Virus record (IMG/VR): IMGVR_UViG_3300045993_000883
Coordinates: 1 to 29,636 of that record
Reading direction: 5' to 3' (one strand)
Origin: a virus
Length of the DNA stretch: 29,636 bases
The translations under genes were made by a program, and so were the position numbers. Under the pieces are notes generated by a model. The model had not been told where the DNA came from, made no database searches, and saw only the letters and a list, made by a program, of their open reading frames with translations. Below, in pieces: positions 25,902-29,636 of the stretch. Within the stretch, counting starts at the first letter, position 1; each line of letters begins with the position of its first letter.

Positions 25902-27437
25902 TTAGCTGTTTAAAGTGATTTCGCCGTTTCTTAAATTAACAAGAACTGTTCTAATTACCGGGAAGTTGGCTACGTAAATGTCAATCTGCAAAATTCCATT
26001 TTGAGCTTGTTGGTCTGTAGCGCTAACCGTGACCCGGTAATCATCTCCGCCGTTTACAGCGCCAATTTTTCCGAGATTTACAAGATTTTGAAGAAAAGCG
26101 ATAATTAGACTTTCAATTTTGTTTCTTAAAGCGGGAGAATCGTTTTGACCGACAAATTGCCCTACGCCGTCTTGAACACTAAGAGCAATAAAATAAGTAA
26201 GACGAGTTGTCTGGTCACCCCGTTGCAACACTTTTGTTGACATGTTATTTCCAGTCTGACACGCAAAATATTGACCACCTCCAGGAGCAGGGTTGTAAAT
26301 AACGTCTCCGCGATTAGATGTAATTAATGCAATATCTGAGCTTGTGTATTTTTTCTTTGAGCGAGTTGTTTGCGTATCGGTTATTAACGAAAGAGGTTTA
26401 TTTAAAATGCTTATTTCGGGAGATGAAGCTGCTAAATACCCAGCCACAAAAGCTTGCGGGCTTGATAATCGGCCTGGAATGTTATTGTAAGTGTCATTCC
26501 AATAGCACCAGTCGCCTAACAAGTATTTTGCATTAATTGTTGTTAAGCCAATTGTTTGCTGAGAAGTAACGAACTGAGAAACCGTTTGTCCGGCCGCAGC
26601 TGCGCAAATAAATTCAATGCCTTCTTGCGCTCCAAGAGCCGCTTGAGCCGAAAAATTGGAAGGAGTCGTTACATCGCAAAGCATGGCAACGCTTGAACGT
26701 GAATTTCTTAAGGAATACATTCCGGTAGGAGTAGAAGTATCAGCGCCGATCAAGATTGCTTGAGTTATCGTTGTGTTACCGCTTGTTCCACCAGCCAAAG
26801 TGTAAGAAGTTAAATTTGGAGCTAAAGTGGCAGACCCTGCTGTTGCAACAACTAAAGACGAAGGCTGTTGGTTATTAGTACCAAAATTAATAGCATTAGC
26901 CATGTTGACGTAGAAAGCATTTCCAGTTCCCCCTATGTTGTCAAATACTTCGCCAATTCCATTCGGCAAAACAAGGGTTATTTTAAAAGTAGGCGTTCCC
27001 GAAGTGTAATTAGAACCTTGAGATACAATCGCTTGCATAGAATTATAAATCGTTCCCGTGTACAGCGACGTAAGCGTTAATCCACTTACCGCAGAAGGAG
27101 ACGTTACATCTAATATAGAAGCCGTAGCCGCAGTATCTGTTCCGTCGGTTACTCTAACGCCAATGAATTGATTTGCGCCTTGACCTGCGGCTAAAACAAC
27201 AGCTGTCATCAAGTCATAAGTTGCGTTTTGCGGTAATCCAAAAACCGCAGAACCATCAGATACTCCGGTAAAAAAAACCTGTTTGTTGACTGGGCCACCA
27301 TTTGCTATACCAACAATTCCAAGAATGTTTGGATTTGCAGAAGGAATAGATATTTGACTCGGGTCTAAAATGTTAACGTAAACGCCAGCTGCGCTATTTG
27401 CATTTAAGTTAGTTTGTCCCTGGGGAATAAAGCTCAT
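25902..27437 (-). CDS. contractile tail sheath protein
   Basis: This encodes 511 residues. The N-terminus GVYVNILDPSQISIPSANPN, then ILGIVGIANGGPVNKQVFF is the hallmark of sheath proteins (GVYV..., hydrophobic strand, G-x-A-x-x-G-P-x-x-x). The C-terminal section with LRNKIESLIIAFLQNLVNLG and the final strand VRTVLVNLRNGEITLNS matches the conserved sheath core that binds the tube. The sheath gene identifies the virus as a myovirus type. AAGGA precedes the ATG. Confidence 0.92.
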   Translation of the reverse strand: MSFIPQGQTNLNANSAAGVYVNILDPSQISIPSANPNILGIVGIANGGPVNKQVFFTGVSDGSAVFGLPQNATYDLMTAVVLAAGQGANQFIGVRVTDGTDTAATASILDVTSPSAVSGLTLTSLYTGTIYNSMQAIVSQGSNYTSGTPTFKITLVLPNGIGEVFDNIGGTGNAFYVNMANAINFGTNNQQPSSLVVATAGSATLAPNLTSYTLAGGTSGNTTITQAILIGADTSTPTGMYSLRNSRSSVAMLCDVTTPSNFSAQAALGAQEGIEFICAAAAGQTVSQFVTSQQTIGLTTINAKYLLGDWCYWNDTYNNIPGRLSSPQAFVAGYLAASSPEISILNKPLSLITDTQTTRSKKKYTSSDIALITSNRGDVIYNPAPGGGQYFACQTGNNMSTKVLQRGDQTTRLTYFIALSVQDGVGQFVGQNDSPALRNKIESLIIAFLQNLVNLGKIGAVNGGDDYRVTVSATDQQAQNGILQIDIYVANFPVIRTVLVNLRNGEITLNS

Positions 27438-27450
27438 TATTTAAATCCTT

Positions 27451-27609
27451 TTAGATAATTACTGTTTTTACAACGTCGTCTTTGTTTTCTGATGTCAAAA
27501 TCATTTCAACTTCAGCGGGTTCTGTTATTTGTTGTCCTTTTTGGTATTCTTGAAAAGGGTTGGTTACTGTTAACATATAAAAAACGGGCGCAGAGCTATC
27601 CTTAGCCAT
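27451..27609 (-). CDS. small protein upstream of the sheath gene
   Basis: This encodes 52 residues from ATG 27609. The fragment DSSAPVFYMLTVTNPFQEYQ and a strand-rich, acidic C-terminus form a small beta domain. It is unlike DUF2635, the short protein that precedes the sheath in many Mu-type phages, but has the same position, so a similar neck-sheath role is possible. The frame is open, and the coding region fills an otherwise empty gap. Its ribosome-binding site is weak. Confidence 0.55.
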   Translation of the reverse strand: MAKDSSAPVFYMLTVTNPFQEYQKGQQITEPAEVEMILTSENKDDVVKTVII

Positions 27610-27623
27610 GGTTAATTTCCTTT

Positions 27624-28421
27624 TTAGATTGGGTTTATGGTGTCAATGAAAGCGTTTATTTGTTGAGCTGAGCCAACTTCTGTTGTAGCAAATTCAACTT
27701 CGTATTTAATTGAGCAGCAATAAAGAGATTCTTTTTCATAATCATCAATGTAATCTGTTGATTTCCAGATAATTCTTGCGTCAATGTCGTTTTGAAGTTT
27801 TAAATAATCAATTTTTGAAAAAGCTAATTCAATAGTCGGGTACAAAATTTCCCTTTGGCTTACATTTGATGTATGAATTGTCACATTAAACATCATCTTT
27901 TGACGTTTAGTTTCGTAAGCAATTAACCCTTGAGTTCCTACGTGATATCTCACAGAATAAGCAAAAGTTACGCTAATTGTGTTTAGATAATTAGATGACG
28001 CGGGTATTAATGCTGATACAGCAGCTGCAATATCATTTAGTGATTGACCTGATAAAACCGTATAAACATACAAAACACCGTTAATATTAATAACTATTTT
28101 TTCGCCAGCTGTAGGCGTTCCTGAAAAAGTTATTGTTCTTGTTTGTGAGCTAAAGCTTACAACAAGAGTAGGAATTGGTGACTTTATTTGCCTGTAGCAT
28201 CTTGCATAGCGAGATTCTGTTTTTTGCATGCCTTTTATGTTAAAAACAGAAATATTTGCGTTTTGAAGTCTTAAAAGATTATCAAGCCTTGTTGAGCTAG
28301 GCCAACCCGGTCTTATTGTTACGTCTTTGTTTATAATCGAAGGATTTGCCGTAGAATTTGGGTAAACAACATCTTTGATAAAGTAAACTAACGCCGACTC
28401 TATCGTAGCTATGTTTGCCAT
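27624..28421 (-). CDS. neck / tail terminator-like protein with inserted beta module
   Basis: This encodes 265 residues. Ends of the protein fit a tail-terminator type protein by position (after the head-closure gene, before the sheath): the N-terminus IESALVYFIKDVVYP and the C-terminus SIKYEVEFATTEVGSAQQIN. In the middle a module of about 60 residues (TRTITFSGTPTAGEKIVINI, then NGVLYVYTVLSGQSLNDIAA) resembles Ig-like modules inserted in phage structural proteins. Such proteins close the tail tube. Family assignment is by order mainly. Confidence 0.6.
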   Translation of the reverse strand: MANIATIESALVYFIKDVVYPNSTANPSIINKDVTIRPGWPSSTRLDNLLRLQNANISVFNIKGMQKTESRYARCYRQIKSPIPTLVVSFSSQTRTITFSGTPTAGEKIVININGVLYVYTVLSGQSLNDIAAAVSALIPASSNYLNTISVTFAYSVRYHVGTQGLIAYETKRQKMMFNVTIHTSNVSQREILYPTIELAFSKIDYLKLQNDIDARIIWKSTDYIDDYEKESLYCCSIKYEVEFATTEVGSAQQINAFIDTINPI

Positions 28422-28774
28422 TACGTGGTCAATCTCTTAACAAAAAGTTTGTAAGCTAACAAGTTCCAATAATCCGTTATCACTTCAAACTCTCTGCCTA
28501 AATCATCAATGATAAAATCACGAACTTGAATCATCCCTTTAGGAACCGAAAAAATAGCTGGGAAAATGTTCCATCCAGTATCATAGCTTGAGTCCTGAGG
28601 AAATTTTGTTCCCGGAACTGAAAGCCTTGTCGTGTTTTGAATGCTGGCGCTGACATTAGCGATGATTACGTTAAACGATGAAATTGGTGGAGAAAGACCT
28701 TCGTAGCTATTGTTATCTATAGAAGTGTCTTCAGGCGAACGATAAACAGTTATTTTGCTAGCCCAGATGTTCAT
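28421..28774 (-). CDS. head closure / head-tail joining protein
   Basis: This encodes 117 residues. The C-terminal part (MIQVRDFIIDDLGREFEVIT, then DYWNLLAYKLFVKRLT) is typical of small head-tail joining (stopper) proteins: a strand, D-x-x-G-R-x-F/Y, and a hydrophobic strand ending in positively charged residues. It is one base away from the adaptor gene upstream and overlaps the neck gene by one base. It would plug the portal channel after packaging. Confidence 0.65.
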   Translation of the reverse strand: MNIWASKITVYRSPEDTSIDNNSYEGLSPPISSFNVIIANVSASIQNTTRLSVPGTKFPQDSSYDTGWNIFPAIFSVPKGMIQVRDFIIDDLGREFEVITDYWNLLAYKLFVKRLTT

Positions 28775-29379
28775 TAGTAATGATTTCTTCTAAATGAACG
28801 CAACAAACTGGCTGTAGCTGGGTCTACAAAAGCGTTGTAGTAAGATAAGTTTCCAGAAATTCCTAGTTTTATTTCAGTGTCACCTGCTCTTATTCCAGAA
28901 ACATTTCCTGAGATTATCCCGTTTTGCAAAAAAAGAACGATATTGGCGCAAGCTTGTTTTATTTGATACGGAAGGCCTGCGTATGTCCACCCTGCAACAT
29001 AATTTACTATTATCTGTAATCCCGCATATCCACTTGAATAAAAATCTTCCAAAGAAAAACTGTATTTGCTAGAGTCCCACAATATAAAAGAGGGTAATCC
29101 GGAATTTAAGCTGTAATAAGCCGAAACAACGTTGACGATTGGCGTATAACCCAAAACGTTTACCAAATTTAAATTTATTTTTGATTTATATTTTATGGGC
29201 AAACCCGTAGCCGACATAACTACGGGAATGTTATTGATATCAACATCATAGAGTAAGCCATCCGGTTTATTCAGATAGCCGTCTATGATAGCTGAAGCTT
29301 TTATGATTTCGCTTTGTGACGTAGTGGAAGGAAGCCCATACGTTGCGTAGTCTGATGATTGAAGATAAATGCTAGGCAC
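28774..29379 (-). CDS. head-tail connector (adaptor) protein
   Basis: This encodes 201 residues from GTG 29379. The open frame reaches a TTG at 29406, but the GTG sits at a proper distance from GGAAACAAGG and overlaps the previous stop by only 8 bases. The start IYLQSSDYATYGLPSTTSQS, then IIKASAIIDGYLNKPDG and the helix IKQACANIVLFLQNGIISGN with GIRAGDTEIKLG match adaptor proteins (HK97 gp6-like) that bind below the portal. It lies between the capsid side and the head-closure gene. Confidence 0.7.
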   Translation of the reverse strand: MPSIYLQSSDYATYGLPSTTSQSEIIKASAIIDGYLNKPDGLLYDVDINNIPVVMSATGLPIKYKSKINLNLVNVLGYTPIVNVVSAYYSLNSGLPSFILWDSSKYSFSLEDFYSSGYAGLQIIVNYVAGWTYAGLPYQIKQACANIVLFLQNGIISGNVSGIRAGDTEIKLGISGNLSYYNAFVDPATASLLRSFRRNHY

Positions 29380-29554
29380 TTGCCTTGTTTCCTTTTTTTT
29401 CTTCAACTTTAATCGAAAATCCGTGTAAAATTAAAACATCAACGTGAATATCTTTAACTAAAAATATTCCATCGCTGTTAATTTCGTAAGATTCACCATC
29501 AACAAAAGCTCCTGAAACCCCTTCTGGGGCTTCCATTTTGATTGTTTCACTCAT
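29372..29554 (-). CDS. small hypothetical protein between capsid and connector genes
   Basis: This encodes 60 residues from ATG 29554. The core (APEGVSGAFVDGESYEINSD, then GIFLVKDIHVDVLILHGFSI) looks like the small Gly/Ser/Val beta proteins found just after the capsid gene in several phages (head accessory or FI-like role, inferred). The lysine-rich tail supplies the ribosome-binding site for the connector gene. The family was not recognised. Confidence 0.6.
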   Translation of the reverse strand: MSETIKMEAPEGVSGAFVDGESYEINSDGIFLVKDIHVDVLILHGFSIKVEEKKGNKASA

Positions 29555-29559
29555 GATTA

Positions 29560-29636
29560 TTACCCGTTAGCTATGTTTGTAATTGCGCCAAACGCAGGTG
29601 GGAAATAATTTTTGAGTGTTTCGTCACAATAAATAC
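29560..29636 (-). CDS. 3' end of capsid-region gene (partial)
   Basis: The frame ends with TAA at 29562-29560, and the last 24 residues (ending FPPAFGAITNIANG) are present. Its position, 5 bases upstream of the small capsid-adjacent gene and ahead of the connectors, suggests the major capsid protein, but the fragment is too short to prove this. The rest lies beyond the right edge. Confidence 0.45.
   Translation of the reverse strand, partial: IYCDETLKNYFPPAFGAITNIANG

Noticed and set aside
1-29636. CRISPR array or insertion sequence
   Set aside because: No regularly spaced repeats, transposase motifs or terminal inverted repeats were seen anywhere in the window.

Overview
The window is a large segment of an AT-rich bacteriophage or prophage with a contractile (myovirus-type) tail. 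A Gram-negative host is inferred from a GH108-type muramidase, a spanin-like protein and a lipoprotein that could be an outer-membrane spanin. The host genus cannot be named from this sequence. No integrase, terminase or portal lies inside the window, so lifestyle and packaging cannot be judged.

Layout. (1) 1-1.5 kb, plus strand: small accessory genes ending at a rho-independent terminator. One of them is a repeat-protein gene with an in-frame TGA. (2) 1.55-4.3 kb, minus strand: a unit ordered like the lambda PR operon. It holds a small HTH regulator (possibly leaderless), a leader with a mini-ORF and hairpin, a replication-initiator-like gene with an AT-rich tract inside it, a lambda P-like helicase-loader gene overlapping it, a stop-interrupted small gene, and a VRR-NUC nuclease. 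(3) 4.3-10.98 kb, plus strand: divergent early units starting from a strong promoter and a structured 5' leader. They encode a Sak4-like annealase/ATPase and its DUF669-type SSB, tRNA-Tyr, dCTP deaminase, a DUF3310-like protein, many small unknown proteins (three pairs of diverged tandem duplicates), a lipoprotein, and a candidate structured RNA. (4) 10.98-12.56 kb: a cargo (moron-like) island with its own promoters. It has a small winged-helix-like gene on the minus strand, a candidate sRNA with promoter and terminator, and a gene resembling the C-lobe of a protein kinase with a degenerate active site. (5) 12.56-29.6 kb, minus strand: the late operon. Read in its own direction (high to low coordinates) it runs capsid C-terminus, connectors, sheath, tube, frameshifted tail-assembly chaperones, tape measure, baseplate hub, spike, gp25-like, gpJ-like and gpI-like proteins, tail fibres, then lysis (endolysin, two small membrane proteins, spanin-like).

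The most surprising items are the N-lobe-less pseudokinase with its adjacent sRNA, the stem structure that can cover the ribosome-binding site of the first early gene, the possibly leaderless regulator followed by an attenuator-like leader, the two genes broken by single in-frame stops, and a dnaX-type A_AAA_AAG frameshift site in the tail chaperones. All functions are inferred from motifs and order; no database search was made.
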